A stretch of DNA of 44,667 bases, from the NCBI GenBank assembly GCA_938074205.1, contig CALJES010000014.1, positions 1 to 44,667 of the forward strand, in the 5' to 3' direction. Below, piece after piece: positions 24,631 through 33,236 of this stretch (position 1 is its first letter; every line of letters starts with the position of its first letter). The notes under the pieces are model-generated. The model did no database searches and had not been told where the DNA came from. It saw only the letters and a list, made by a program, of their open reading frames with translations. The position numbers were made by a program, and so were the translations under genes. The stretch is from an uncultured bacterium. GTDB lineage: Bacteria > Armatimonadota > UBA5829.

Positions 24631-25716
24631 TTACACGCGGGTCTTAAGCATTTCGCCAGCTAATGCGCCTGCAGCGGCTGCCGACAAGAAGAACTCGGGA
24701 TCTTCCTCGAAGCTTCTGCCCATGCTGGAGAGCTCGAATCCCTTTTCGCGTAGTTCTTCGATACCAGGCCAGCCGTCCATGATTCGCGTCCGGTGCTTGT
24801 AGTGGATAGCTGAGTGGGCAATCTGTTCCTGGAGGGATATTAGCTTCATTTGATCAATCATAGGTAGAACCAGGATACATTTGGCCAATGCCACCCGTGT
24901 GAGAGCGGTTATAGTATGATGGCTGAGCCCGCGGTGACGCGGCCGGGGATCAGCGAAGCTTATTCTTGCTATTGCTATTGGAGTGCCTCCGAGAACCGCC
25001 ACTGCATTAATCAGTTCGCCCTGTTCTATTGAGGAGAATCCAAACCTTGTTCCGGTTCCAACGTTCCCTGGGCCAGGGCACACGACGGCAGCGTCGGCTC
25101 CGGCAACTTCTTTCGCGGCGATAAGGCCAGTGTATACATTCACAGCCTCTATGTCGCCACCGAATGCTTGTCCGGTTGTGATGGTTATGTCAATTATCCC
25201 CTTGCTCTTGAGTTCAGCCGCGTTTCGACTGAATGCCAGCGGCAGAGCTGCCGAATCCGTCATGACATACGCAACTCGGGCGCGGTGTTGGGTCTTTCTC
25301 TTTATAGCTGCTGATGCAGGTGCCAGTTGACTGTGCAGCTGCCCGATTACTACGGGCATTCCAGATAGGGAGTCAAATTTATCGATGGCTTCTCGTTCAG
25401 GGGAATCCTCTTCCTCGACTGCGAGAACAGCGTGCTGCACCGGGGTATATCGACATTTCATTATGTGCCCAGGGCATTCCTGATCTTGTTCGCCGGATGT
25501 CAAATTCGCCATTACGAAGTGGTAGCCGCCGGTGCCCAGCCCAAGTTTCACAGCAGTGGTGTTAAGGAGAACGGTGTCGCCGACTTTGAGAGGGCCGGTC
25601 AGGTTTGTATAAGCTATAGCGCGTGCGGCTTCGCCGCGGACGTCTACAGTGATCTCCTGCGCATCCTCGCGCACCGAGTCGATCGATACTACTGTTCCGC
25701 GCGCCGTGGTGAGCAT
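24631..25716 (-). CDS. DUF3866 family protein
   Basis: A 361-residue cytosolic protein matching DUF3866, a family of unknown function seen in Firmicutes and Actinobacteria. The N-terminal part (1-80) begins MLTTARGTVVSIDSV and has a small beta-rich domain with GPLKVGDTVLLNTTA and LGLGTGGYHFVMANL. The larger part (about 100-360) has an alpha/beta look, with VYVMTDSAALPLAFSR-like and GPGNVGTGTRFGFS stretches, and the ending HRTRIMDGWPGIEELREKGF. There are no signal or membrane segments. It starts 42 bp after the M20 peptidase gene and is probably the last gene of the mtlD operon. No function is assigned. Confidence 0.78.
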   Translation of the reverse strand: MLTTARGTVVSIDSVREDAQEITVDVRGEAARAIAYTNLTGPLKVGDTVLLNTTAVKLGLGTGGYHFVMANLTSGEQDQECPGHIMKCRYTPVQHAVLAVEEEDSPEREAIDKFDSLSGMPVVIGQLHSQLAPASAAIKRKTQHRARVAYVMTDSAALPLAFSRNAAELKSKGIIDITITTGQAFGGDIEAVNVYTGLIAAKEVAGADAAVVCPGPGNVGTGTRFGFSSIEQGELINAVAVLGGTPIAIARISFADPRPRHRGLSHHTITALTRVALAKCILVLPMIDQMKLISLQEQIAHSAIHYKHRTRIMDGWPGIEELREKGFELSSMGRSFEEDPEFFLSAAAAGALAGEMLKTRV

Positions 25717-25758
25717 TACTTCCGACCCCCGTAGATGATTTTGTATTCCCAGGCTTTG

Positions 25759-26883
25759 CTAGCGGCGCTCTGCAGCTAAAGTCAGCAGCGAGACTACTAA
25801 GTCTGCGGCTTTTTTGAGATCTTCAAGGCTGATGTATTCGTCAGGCGTATGGGGATTATGGTAGCCCACCCCCAGGACGACGCTGGGTATGCCCACTTCG
25901 TTGAATACATTCGCGTCGCTTCCTCCTCCGCCGTCCTGCAATTCCGGCTCAATGCCAACTCTGCGTGCGGCCTCCGCAGCAAGTTGTACAACTTCATCAT
26001 CCTTTGTGAATCGGAAGCCGGAGTACTCGCGAGTTGTCTCCACGTTTGCAACAGCGCCGATGCTGCCAGCTTCCTCAGTGAAAAGGCTTATCATATGCTG
26101 GACCTGCTCCGCCAGTTTGCTCTCGTTTCGGCTCCGTGCTTCACCCCGTACCACACACCTATCAGGCACAATGTTGCGGGCCTTCCCGCCCTCTATTACT
26201 CCAATGTTTGCCGTGGTTTCGAAGTCTATCCTGCCCAGTTTCATCTTTGCTATTGCGTTGGATGCTGCAACTATGGCGCTGATGCCCTTCTCCGGTTCAA
26301 CCCCAGCGTGAGCCGCACGTCCTAGGATTTCTACCTTGATGCTCTCGTGATAGGGTGCGCTCACAACGATACTCGCGACCGGCGCGCCCGTGTCCAAAAC
26401 ATAGCCAAGCTCTGCGCGAATCTTGGATTTGTCCAAGTTCTTTGCCCCAAGCAGGCCGATCTCCTCGCTTACGTCGAAAAGGATTTGGATGTCCGAGTGC
26501 GAGTCGCGGCTGGAAAGAAACTCTTCGACACCCTCAAGAACCGCCGCGATACCGGCTTTATTGTCTGCGCCGAGTATGGTATTGCCACTCGAACGCACAA
26601 CGCCGTCACTGATTTTCACTTGCAAATCAGCAGTTGGCTCCACTGTGTCCATGTGGCAGCAGAGAAAAATCGAGCACCCGCCGGGTAGGTTTCCTTTCTT
26701 GAATGCAATGATATTACCCGCGTTTCCGCCGATCAGTCTACCGGCATTATCTTCGTGGACTTCGAACCCTAGTGCTGACAGCCGTGGTTTCACGTAGTCG
26801 GCAACACCGCGCTCATTCTTCGAAGGGCTGTTTATCTGGAGTAGTTCCAAGAAAGTTCTGGTCAAACGGTCTAGATCTGCCAT
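25759..26883 (-). CDS. M20-family metallopeptidase (PepT-like)
   Basis: A 374-residue zinc aminopeptidase or deacylase of family M20. Zinc ligands and catalytic residues are visible: CCHMDTVEPT (His about 76, Asp about 78), ILGADNKAGIAAVLEG (Asp about 100), DVSEEIGLLGA (Glu-Glu about 133-134), VLDTGAP and, near the end, GYHNPHTPDEY with the final His. The lid domain includes GRAAHAGVEPEKGISAI. This pattern fits PepT-like tripeptidases that remove N-terminal residues, though M20 enzymes also act on acyl-amino acids. The start is supported by its spacing, 25 bp after the SIS gene. It is probably in one operon with the SIS isomerase and DUF3866 genes. Confidence 0.92.
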   Translation of the reverse strand: MADLDRLTRTFLELLQINSPSKNERGVADYVKPRLSALGFEVHEDNAGRLIGGNAGNIIAFKKGNLPGGCSIFLCCHMDTVEPTADLQVKISDGVVRSSGNTILGADNKAGIAAVLEGVEEFLSSRDSHSDIQILFDVSEEIGLLGAKNLDKSKIRAELGYVLDTGAPVASIVVSAPYHESIKVEILGRAAHAGVEPEKGISAIVAASNAIAKMKLGRIDFETTANIGVIEGGKARNIVPDRCVVRGEARSRNESKLAEQVQHMISLFTEEAGSIGAVANVETTREYSGFRFTKDDEVVQLAAEAARRVGIEPELQDGGGGSDANVFNEVGIPSVVLGVGYHNPHTPDEYISLEDLKKAADLVVSLLTLAAERR

Positions 26884-26908
26884 TTATATACTGCCTCTGT
26901 AACAAGCT

Positions 26909-27946
26909 TTACCTCGTAATTGTAACCTTGCTCAAACCGCGGGGTCGATCGGGATCGTTACCTCGCGCCAGAGCAAGATAATTGGCCAGAAGTTGACCGG
27001 GGACGATGTAGACTAGCGGACTGAGTTCTTCGGGAACAGCTACGTCCAGCCTGAACGCAGTCGTGGCAAGGGAAAGGATCTCAGTCTCGCTGCTCAGCAC
27101 AACGATTTCCGCGTTTCTCTCACAGAGTCTCTTTGCGATTTCCAGCATATTGCCGTAAGCTTTCCCTGGCGGAGCTATTAAGAAGCACGGATCAGATTCG
27201 TGAACGGCAGCGATAGGCCCATGCAGGAAATCTGCGGCTGAGTAAGCGTTTAGGCCAGTATAACTTGTCTCTGCAAGCTTCAGTGCCATCTCCATAGCCG
27301 TGCAGTAGTTAAAACCGCGCGATATCACGTAGCCATCATGCATATAACGGTATCTTTCAGCTCGGTCTACAATGTAGGGCTCTAGAGACATAACTTGCTG
27401 CATCGCATCCGAGCAAGCAATTAGCTTGTCCGCTTCTTGAGGGGAGTTGGCTAAACAGGCGCTGAGCAAGAACAGGGCAGCGAGAGTGGAGGTATAGGTC
27501 TTCGTTGCAGCTATACCCAGTTCTTCCCCCGCATGACAATAAATCGTGTGATGGGCAATTGTAGTGAGCAGTGACCCAGGCACATTCGTAATAGCAATAG
27601 TTAAAGCTCCAAGCTGCTTGGATCTTTCAAGATACTCTGCGACGTCTGCAGCTTGTCCAGACTGCGAGATGCCGACAACCAGCACTTGTTCCATCCGAAG
27701 CTTTGCGTTGTAGAGCGTGAAAACGGACAGGTCCGCAAGAGCGACGGGATAGCCATTCTTTACTTCCAGCAAGTACTTACCGTATACAGCAGCGTGATCG
27801 GAGGTGCCCCTGCCGGCAAGCACTATAAATCGAACGTCTTTAGACTGGATCTCCTTGGCTAGCCCAGTTACCACGTTTTTCTCGCATTCGAGTAGGTGTC
27901 TGATTACCTGCGGCTGCTGGTGGATTTCGTTTAGCATGTGTGACAT
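26909..27946 (-). CDS. SIS-domain sugar isomerase (GlmS C-terminal-like)
   Basis: A 345-residue protein with two SIS domains equal to the isomerase half of glucosamine-6-phosphate synthase, but without the glutaminase domain. The first SIS domain has FIVLAGRGTSDHAAVYGKY and GISQSGQAADV (about 98-108); the linking region has GIAATKTYTSTLAALFLL. The second domain ends PRGLSKVTITR, matching the GlmS C-terminus PRNLAKSVTVE, whose Lys is catalytic in GlmS. It may isomerise or deaminate amino-sugar or fructosamine phosphates, as AgaS and FrlB do. ATG at 27946 is chosen because AAGGAGAC lies directly upstream; the open frame runs 35 codons further, into the gap after mtlD, without homology. Confidence 0.9.
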   Translation of the reverse strand: MSHMLNEIHQQPQVIRHLLECEKNVVTGLAKEIQSKDVRFIVLAGRGTSDHAAVYGKYLLEVKNGYPVALADLSVFTLYNAKLRMEQVLVVGISQSGQAADVAEYLERSKQLGALTIAITNVPGSLLTTIAHHTIYCHAGEELGIAATKTYTSTLAALFLLSACLANSPQEADKLIACSDAMQQVMSLEPYIVDRAERYRYMHDGYVISRGFNYCTAMEMALKLAETSYTGLNAYSAADFLHGPIAAVHESDPCFLIAPPGKAYGNMLEIAKRLCERNAEIVVLSSETEILSLATTAFRLDVAVPEELSPLVYIVPGQLLANYLALARGNDPDRPRGLSKVTITR

Positions 27947-28019
27947 CGTCGTCTCCTTCTTATCGTCTTTGATAACGAGGTTCTTTCTAGCGGTAGGGTC
28001 GCTTTGCCTGCCAAGGTGG

Positions 28020-29195
28020 TCAGGGACGAAATTCGGTCTTGACCGATTCATACTGTCTTACAATTTCTCTGCTAAGCTCGGAATCCTCGGGTAGCTTGCT
28101 CACTTCGCGCAGTGCTCCAGCAGGACCTGCACTTCGTACCAGCTCCTGCAGCTTAGACGCCGTTGGGTCGGTTGGAATGTCGAAATAGAGTGCTGCAGCT
28201 ATGGCTTTGCAGACGTTTCGCGGGAAGATTCCAAATTCTAGAGAGAGTTTGGCTGCTCCCACAAGTCTGTCCTCAGGTCCGAGCTTGCGAATGGGGTCTC
28301 CGCCCACCCTCGATATCTGGTCGCCCAAAGCAATATTGGCAAATCGAGACAGCAAGTCTTCTATATGTGATTGGTGCTCCTCAGGTGAAAACCCATGTTT
28401 TTTGATAAGGGCCTCGCCAGTCTCGGCAAGAACAGCACGCACCGCTGTATTGATCTGCGGGTCGTTCACCGCCTGGTACACGTATTCGTAACCTTTGAGA
28501 TGTCCGAAGTATGCCGCAGCAGCGTGGCCGCAGTTGTGCGTGTAGAGTTTCCTGTCAACGTATGCTTGGAAGTTATCTTTCGGCTCGACGCCTACTATGG
28601 GGATCCATTCGCCCTTGATACCTGCTTTCGATACGGGTAGGTGTTTGTAAGGCTCAACCACCACGAGTAGCGGATCCTCGCGTTTCTGTTCGTCAGTCAT
28701 AACGGGCACCATCCGTCCGACTACACTTTCTACAAACCCAACATTCTCGCCCAGGTAATTGTGCAGATCAGACGGCAGGTGCTTTTGGACCTCACCCCGT
28801 AAGAACTCCGCCATGTGTTGCAGATTTTCACAAATAATTATGTTGATCGGCTCAGTTATACCAGCTCGTGCGCGAGCTTCAACCCCAGCAGCAATCGCAG
28901 GTGCTACTTTTGGAAGGGCATTGACACCGACGGCAGTACACATAAGCTGAGCAGACTTGATCTCCTCGGCAACAGCTGCCGTATCTGCGCCATTAACAGC
29001 ACGCACGTTTTTGACAATAACCGTCTCCGGTTTTTCGCACGCAATGCGAATAGGGTACCACCGCCTCTCGTTTAGAAGGCGAACAAGCTCCGGCACTACA
29101 TCGACAAAAACAACCTCAAACCCGGACTCGCTGAAGAGCTGCCCTGTGAAGCCGCGGCCGATGTTGCCAGCTCCAAACTGTACTGCTTTGTACAC
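28020..29195 (-). CDS. mtlD: Mannitol-1-phosphate 5-dehydrogenase
   Basis: A 391-residue long-chain polyol dehydrogenase of the mannitol dehydrogenase family, interconverting mannitol-1-phosphate and fructose-6-phosphate with NAD. The N-terminus YKAVQFGAGNIGRGF is the classic MtlD dinucleotide loop. NCGHAAAAYFGHLKGYEY (about residues 208-225) matches the active-site segment of the C-terminal domain. The start is GTG at 29195, seven bases after GGAGG. The open frame extends seven codons upstream to 29216, but that start would fall before the Shine-Dalgarno sequence. The gene opens a four-gene minus-strand run with SIS, M20 and DUF3866. No mannitol PTS gene is in the window. The family is certain; the exact substrate (mannitol, altronate or fructuronate relatives) is less so. 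Confidence 0.88.
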   Translation of the reverse strand: MYKAVQFGAGNIGRGFTGQLFSESGFEVVFVDVVPELVRLLNERRWYPIRIACEKPETVIVKNVRAVNGADTAAVAEEIKSAQLMCTAVGVNALPKVAPAIAAGVEARARAGITEPINIIICENLQHMAEFLRGEVQKHLPSDLHNYLGENVGFVESVVGRMVPVMTDEQKREDPLLVVVEPYKHLPVSKAGIKGEWIPIVGVEPKDNFQAYVDRKLYTHNCGHAAAAYFGHLKGYEYVYQAVNDPQINTAVRAVLAETGEALIKKHGFSPEEHQSHIEDLLSRFANIALGDQISRVGGDPIRKLGPEDRLVGAAKLSLEFGIFPRNVCKAIAAALYFDIPTDPTASKLQELVRSAGPAGALREVSKLPEDSELSREIVRQYESVKTEFRP

Positions 29196-29226
29196 TTTCT
29201 GGCCTCCAAACACCACCTTCCAAACT

Positions 29227-29256
29227 AGTATAGCACCGCGGCATCTTTTTCGTTAA
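29227..29256 (-). promoter_or_regulatory. Probable mtlD operon promoter
   Basis: On the minus strand TTAACG (29251-29256) and TATACT (29227-29232) are separated by 18 bp. The predicted transcript starts just after 29220 and has a leader of about 25 nt containing the GGAGG site. Confidence 0.45.
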
Positions 29257-29321
29257 GCATTAGGCGACTAGGGTGCCCGTCGGCACGACGTGGCAGTTGT
29301 GCGACACCCCGGTGGAAGAAT

Positions 29322-29349
29322 AGCGGCCTGGGCATCTGCCCAGGCCGCT
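29322..29349 (-). terminator. Terminator of the propeller/FN3 gene
   Basis: AGCGGCCTGGGCA (29322-29334) and its complement at 29337-29349 form a near-perfect palindrome, a 13-bp stem on paper around a 2-bp centre. It lies 40 bp past the stop of the minus-strand gene ending at 29390. A moderately T-rich ATTCTTCC follows on that strand. Confidence 0.75.
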
Positions 29350-29389
29350 GACGCCATTACAAAGGAGTCGCCGGTCTACGGCGCAACAG

Positions 29390-32236
29390 CTATTCTATCA
29401 CGCGCGCTGAGTCAGGGGCTCCCATTCGGATAACTGGAACCACGGCTCTAGTCGGCACCGGCGGTTGCGAGTGATCAACGTTGTACTCCGCGCCGATCAC
29501 ACCGGTGACTTCGATCATCGAACCCAACACGCTGGTCGGCGAGAATCCGATTATCTTGATCCCCCTCACCGGTTCCGAAGGTATCTGGTAACCTGAGCCG
29601 TCGTCAATTAGGAAGTAGAAGTTGCCCGCAGCATCCATCTGGGTGTCCTGCGTCAGCTTGCCGACGACCTTCACCAGTAAGCCGACGTTGTTCAGACCCA
29701 CCTGGCCTGCGACGCCTATTTGTGAACCTTGCGTGGCACCGCCTGCGCTCTTGTTAGCAACATAGAGCAACCCAGGTATAGCACCTCCGGACGTAACCAC
29801 GCATTCAATCGGCGTTATCCATCTCTCAAACGGAGCATAAGTCGCCGTTTGACCGATAGGCGAAGTTTGAACCTGATCGCTGGTTATCTGGCCAGCAATG
29901 TCGACAATGTCACCCTCGGTGACTGAGACGTTTTCGGGCATGCGGACCTTGATGCCGCCAGAGCGGTCGGGTTCTTCGACATAGAACACCGAGTTGGTTC
30001 TCACCGTTTGCGGACCCGGTTCATATACTTGCTGGAGCATCTGGCGGGTGACGACCTTGCCCTTCAGAAGCACTCCGCTGCCGTTCGCCCTCGTCTTCAC
30101 ATCACCGATGCTCAGGTCATAGCTTGCGGGTTGCCAGTTCACACCTAGGAATGTCAGAATATTCTCCAGCAATTTGCATGCCGAGAACGATCCGCGAGCC
30201 TGGCTCCACCAGCTGGAGCCCATATAGACGGACTGCACGTTTGTCTTGGTTGCGTCAGAGTAACCTACTACGAGACCCACGTCGTCGGGGTCCGCAATGG
30301 ACTGGTTACCCGAGCTGTCATACCATTTACCGACTTCCGAAGCAGTGCCGTCGGTGTAAGCCCTCACAAGGTAATTATTGAAGTTCCACTGCTGAGCCCC
30401 ATCCCATCCGGGAGGACCTGTTAGACCCTCGAACAGCACTGCAGCCTCCGGCACTCCTGCGATGGCTCTCAGATACCTGTACTTGGGATCCGAAACCCAA
30501 GGCGAACCTCCCGTACCGGCGCTGCTGGCGTTCGCGCGGTAGATATCTCGCAGTGCGAAATTGGGCTGCCTGACTCCCTTTCGATCAGCTATAGAGTCTA
30601 CATAACAGGCAAGAACTCGTCCCTGACTATACTTGCAGTAGTCCGCAATACACTGAGCGGTGTAACTAGTCATATTTCGGTGCGGTCCGAGTATGAGGAG
30701 TGAATAACCCGCAATATCGTCGTTTTCGATATTCGGATGATCCGGATCAGCGTCGTAGATCGTGGTATAAGAGACACCTCTGGCACTAAGGAATTCGTCA
30801 TAAAGCAGCCAGAGCGCGTCATAGGTAGGATTGTTTATTCTATCGGCCGCATTGAGTTCACTGTAGTTGAGCGCAACGCCTAGGCTCCGCGGAGCAGGCG
30901 CGGTAGAAGCCACGACTGAAACAGGTCCGACCTCGTTAGATGGCGCACTTTCGCCGCTTCCGTTGAAGCTGGTTACGTAGTAGTAGAACGTGCCGGGCGT
31001 CTGACCTTGCGCGGAATCCTTCCATTTCCAATAGTCGTCAGTGGTCGCATAGTAAGTCTCTGCCCCAGGAGCAGTTCCGCGATAAATCTTGTAACCTGTC
31101 GGCGCATCAAGAACGGTCTCCGGAGGCGACCAAGTCAATCTGATCTGCCCATAGATGTCGTTTGACGCGGACAGGTTTGTTGGCGGCGGAGGCGGACCCT
31201 GCAAATGAAACTTGTATGCTTGAGGAGTCGTTCCGGGGTAGCGCACAGCGAGATAAGTATTTCCTACATTGTCTGCTGCGATCCACACAGTATTGTTACC
31301 ACCCGGGCCAGACAGCGCAATGCTTGTCCAAGTACCTGCAGGCGGAGTTCCGGTCATACCAGCCGTGTTGCCGTAGCCGTCGATGTAGTTGCCATTCATA
31401 TCACATCGGATACAACTCGTATTGTTGTATCCGGAAATGTAGAGCACCTCGGGATGCTCAGGGTCTGCCGGGTTGTTTACGTATGCAATACCACGAGGGG
31501 ACCAAGCCGTGGCGAGGAAAGAAGGCTTCGTGAATGACCAGGTGGTGTCTTCCACGAAATCCGGTGTGACTTTCTTTATGTAGGGGGCGGCACTGGTCAC
31601 ATTAGCCCAGTAGCTGTTTCCAGCAGCGTCTACAGTTACGAACCACGGCTGTGCCAGTCCCAAATGACCCAAGCTTGCAATCCTTGACCAGCTTGTGCCA
31701 TCGAACTCAAGCACTTCGCAGTTTCGTGCCGTGGAGGATTCGTACTCCGCCACGTATACACGAGTTCCAGCTTGTCCATAGTTACCTTTTACAAAAATGC
31801 TTCGCGGCTTGTACGTGAGCAGTGACGAATCGATTGCTACGGACAAGTAGCCGCCACCTGGCGGTCCCACACATATCTGCTTGGCACCATAATCTGCTAC
31901 CCAGACAGTGTCGTCTGGACCAACGAACGCGTGCATCAGAAGGCAGCCTGCAGGCTTGACCTGATAACTAAGCGTCTGGCCTGTATCGATATAGTTGGTA
32001 GCTTCAGCCCCTCCTGATTCAGGACGCCATATCGATACGGCTGCGAGGCTGCTGCTCACTCCATAGAAGTATCCATAGTACTGGCTACTAGGATTGCTAT
32101 TGACGGCAATACCTCGGTTGTCTGCTGCTCCTGCATAGGGAATCGGGCACACAGCGGAGTATGAGCCCCCGAAGCAAGGGACAGTAACCATTGCGCAAAT
32201 GGCAAAGACTACAGTGCACAGCGTGAACGTTTTCAT
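29390..32236 (-). CDS. Large secreted protein: beta-propeller, FN3, ThuA-like and OB repeats
   Basis: A 948-residue exported multidomain protein. A signal peptide (about 1-24) is followed by an NHL-like beta-propeller region (about 35-345) with repeats such as VWVADYGAKQICV, VYVAEY and VWIAADNVGNTYLAV. A fibronectin type III domain spans about 350-445 (LTWSPPETVLDAPTGYKIYR). Residues about 450-715 have an alpha/beta pattern, with YSLLILGPHRNMTSYTAQ, like ThuA or class-I amidotransferase-type folds. The C-terminal 230 residues form two OB-fold-like units (SGVLLKGKVVT, GDIVDIAGQIT, GLLVKVVGKLT, GSMIEVTGVIG). It follows the pseudopilin-like gene by 48 bp and is probably in its operon. A role in extracellular carbohydrate or surface binding is inferred only. 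The OB units recur in three nearby genes. Confidence 0.8.
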   Translation of the reverse strand: MKTFTLCTVVFAICAMVTVPCFGGSYSAVCPIPYAGAADNRGIAVNSNPSSQYYGYFYGVSSSLAAVSIWRPESGGAEATNYIDTGQTLSYQVKPAGCLLMHAFVGPDDTVWVADYGAKQICVGPPGGGYLSVAIDSSLLTYKPRSIFVKGNYGQAGTRVYVAEYESSTARNCEVLEFDGTSWSRIASLGHLGLAQPWFVTVDAAGNSYWANVTSAAPYIKKVTPDFVEDTTWSFTKPSFLATAWSPRGIAYVNNPADPEHPEVLYISGYNNTSCIRCDMNGNYIDGYGNTAGMTGTPPAGTWTSIALSGPGGNNTVWIAADNVGNTYLAVRYPGTTPQAYKFHLQGPPPPPTNLSASNDIYGQIRLTWSPPETVLDAPTGYKIYRGTAPGAETYYATTDDYWKWKDSAQGQTPGTFYYYVTSFNGSGESAPSNEVGPVSVVASTAPAPRSLGVALNYSELNAADRINNPTYDALWLLYDEFLSARGVSYTTIYDADPDHPNIENDDIAGYSLLILGPHRNMTSYTAQCIADYCKYSQGRVLACYVDSIADRKGVRQPNFALRDIYRANASSAGTGGSPWVSDPKYRYLRAIAGVPEAAVLFEGLTGPPGWDGAQQWNFNNYLVRAYTDGTASEVGKWYDSSGNQSIADPDDVGLVVGYSDATKTNVQSVYMGSSWWSQARGSFSACKLLENILTFLGVNWQPASYDLSIGDVKTRANGSGVLLKGKVVTRQMLQQVYEPGPQTVRTNSVFYVEEPDRSGGIKVRMPENVSVTEGDIVDIAGQITSDQVQTSPIGQTATYAPFERWITPIECVVTSGGAIPGLLYVANKSAGGATQGSQIGVAGQVGLNNVGLLVKVVGKLTQDTQMDAAGNFYFLIDDGSGYQIPSEPVRGIKIIGFSPTSVLGSMIEVTGVIGAEYNVDHSQPPVPTRAVVPVIRMGAPDSARVIE

Positions 32237-32284
32237 TTCCCTTTCTCCTTTCGTTATAGGATTATTGCTGCGCTCTAAATTGGC

Positions 32285-33004
32285 TTACTGGGGCATATAT
32301 GCGCTTCGGTCTTTTTCCGTGTAGTACTTCACGTGGCCGTCCAGGAAGAGTATGTTCCAGCCGTCGTAATGCATCAGCTGGTAGATAAGATCGGTCCTGC
32401 TCTTGTTTTGCACCGGGTCCCACACCGTGCGCCGCTGATCCCAAGCAATCGGAATTCGATGGGTTGGAGTATAAACCCACGACCGCTGCTGACCATTCTT
32501 GTCGGGCATCCAGTAGACAGTAAAGTCCGGACGATCCATGGGTTGCCCCGCCAAGGAGTCCGAGTCAGGGCATTCCAACGGGCTTCCCGGATTGGGGTTG
32601 AAAAGATTGTAGTAGAATACTCGGTTCCAGGATGCGGGGAAAGAAGGGTCATACATTTTGTAAGGGTTTGCTGGACACCTCCAGGCTGCAAAACTGTTGC
32701 TGGAATACTTCTTAAGAACCTGTCCTATCCACCTGTCCTCGGGTGGAGGCGGAGAAGCCTGAGTCCAGGAGCCTGTGTAGTACCAAGCGTTTGCGTACGG
32801 CAGACGCCCTGACCAATCGTCTGCGTACATCGCTAGGGATCTGTGGATTTGCTGAAGGTTGGACTTGCAGCTACTTCGCCAGGCTCCATCACGTGCTCTG
32901 GCGAAAATAGGGAAAAGAATGGCTGCAAGGATCGCGATGATGGCGATTACTACAAGTAGCTCAATGAGTGTGAAGCCCTGTTTGCGAATAGATAATGTCT
33001 TCAC
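32285..33004 (-). CDS. Pseudopilin-like protein with H-x9-DG motif
   Basis: A 239-residue protein with a type IV prepilin N-terminus: [12 protein letters not shown], where prepilin peptidase would cut after Gly, then a hydrophobic helix with [19 protein letters not shown]. The globular part has [19 protein letters not shown] and ends with the H-x9-DG signature ([18 protein letters not shown]), as in the DUF1559-like pseudopilins abundant in Planctomycetota and Armatimonadota. The likely start is GTG at 33004, with a G-rich AGAGGGGGG upstream; the frame is open to 33046 but without a better start. It is the first gene of a pair with the propeller/FN3 protein. Its pilus or secretion machinery is not encoded in the window. 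Confidence 0.9.
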   Translation of the reverse strand: MKTLSIRKQGFTLIELLVVIAIIAILAAILFPIFARARDGAWRSSCKSNLQQIHRSLAMYADDWSGRLPYANAWYYTGSWTQASPPPPEDRWIGQVLKKYSSNSFAAWRCPANPYKMYDPSFPASWNRVFYYNLFNPNPGSPLECPDSDSLAGQPMDRPDFTVYWMPDKNGQQRSWVYTPTHRIPIAWDQRRTVWDPVQNKSRTDLIYQLMHYDGWNILFLDGHVKYYTEKDRSAYMPQ

Positions 33005-33063
33005 AACTAACCACCCCCCTCTGTGTTGAGCCACGCGTTCTGGCACAGCGTCCTTTATCCTGA

Positions 33064-33092
33064 ATTATGGCACGGGCTCTTTTGCCTGTCAA
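33064..33092 (-). promoter_or_regulatory. Promoter of the pseudopilin-propeller operon
   Basis: On the minus strand TTGACA (33087-33092) and CATAAT (33064-33069) are spaced by 17 bp. It is a strong sigma70-type match with a leader of about 50 nt before the GTG start. Confidence 0.75.
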
Positions 33093-33121
33093 GGGCTCAA
33101 CCCTGTTTTGCGCGAAAAATT

Positions 33122-33139
33122 ATTTCGAATTTTCGAAAT
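33122..33139. repeat. Perfect inverted repeat, operator candidate
   Basis: ATTTCGAA (33122-33129) and TTCGAAAT (33132-33139) are perfect inverted copies separated by TT. The repeat lies 29 bp upstream of the -35 hexamer of the pseudopilin promoter, where an activator could bind. Confidence 0.4.
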
Positions 33140-33236
33140 GTCGCAGAAAGCGGCCAAGTAAGCTCATTCGCTACGCTGGCGGAGGTGTCTGGTGAACTAA
33201 TAGTGTCAGGCCGACGGCACCCGGTGAACGCGACGG

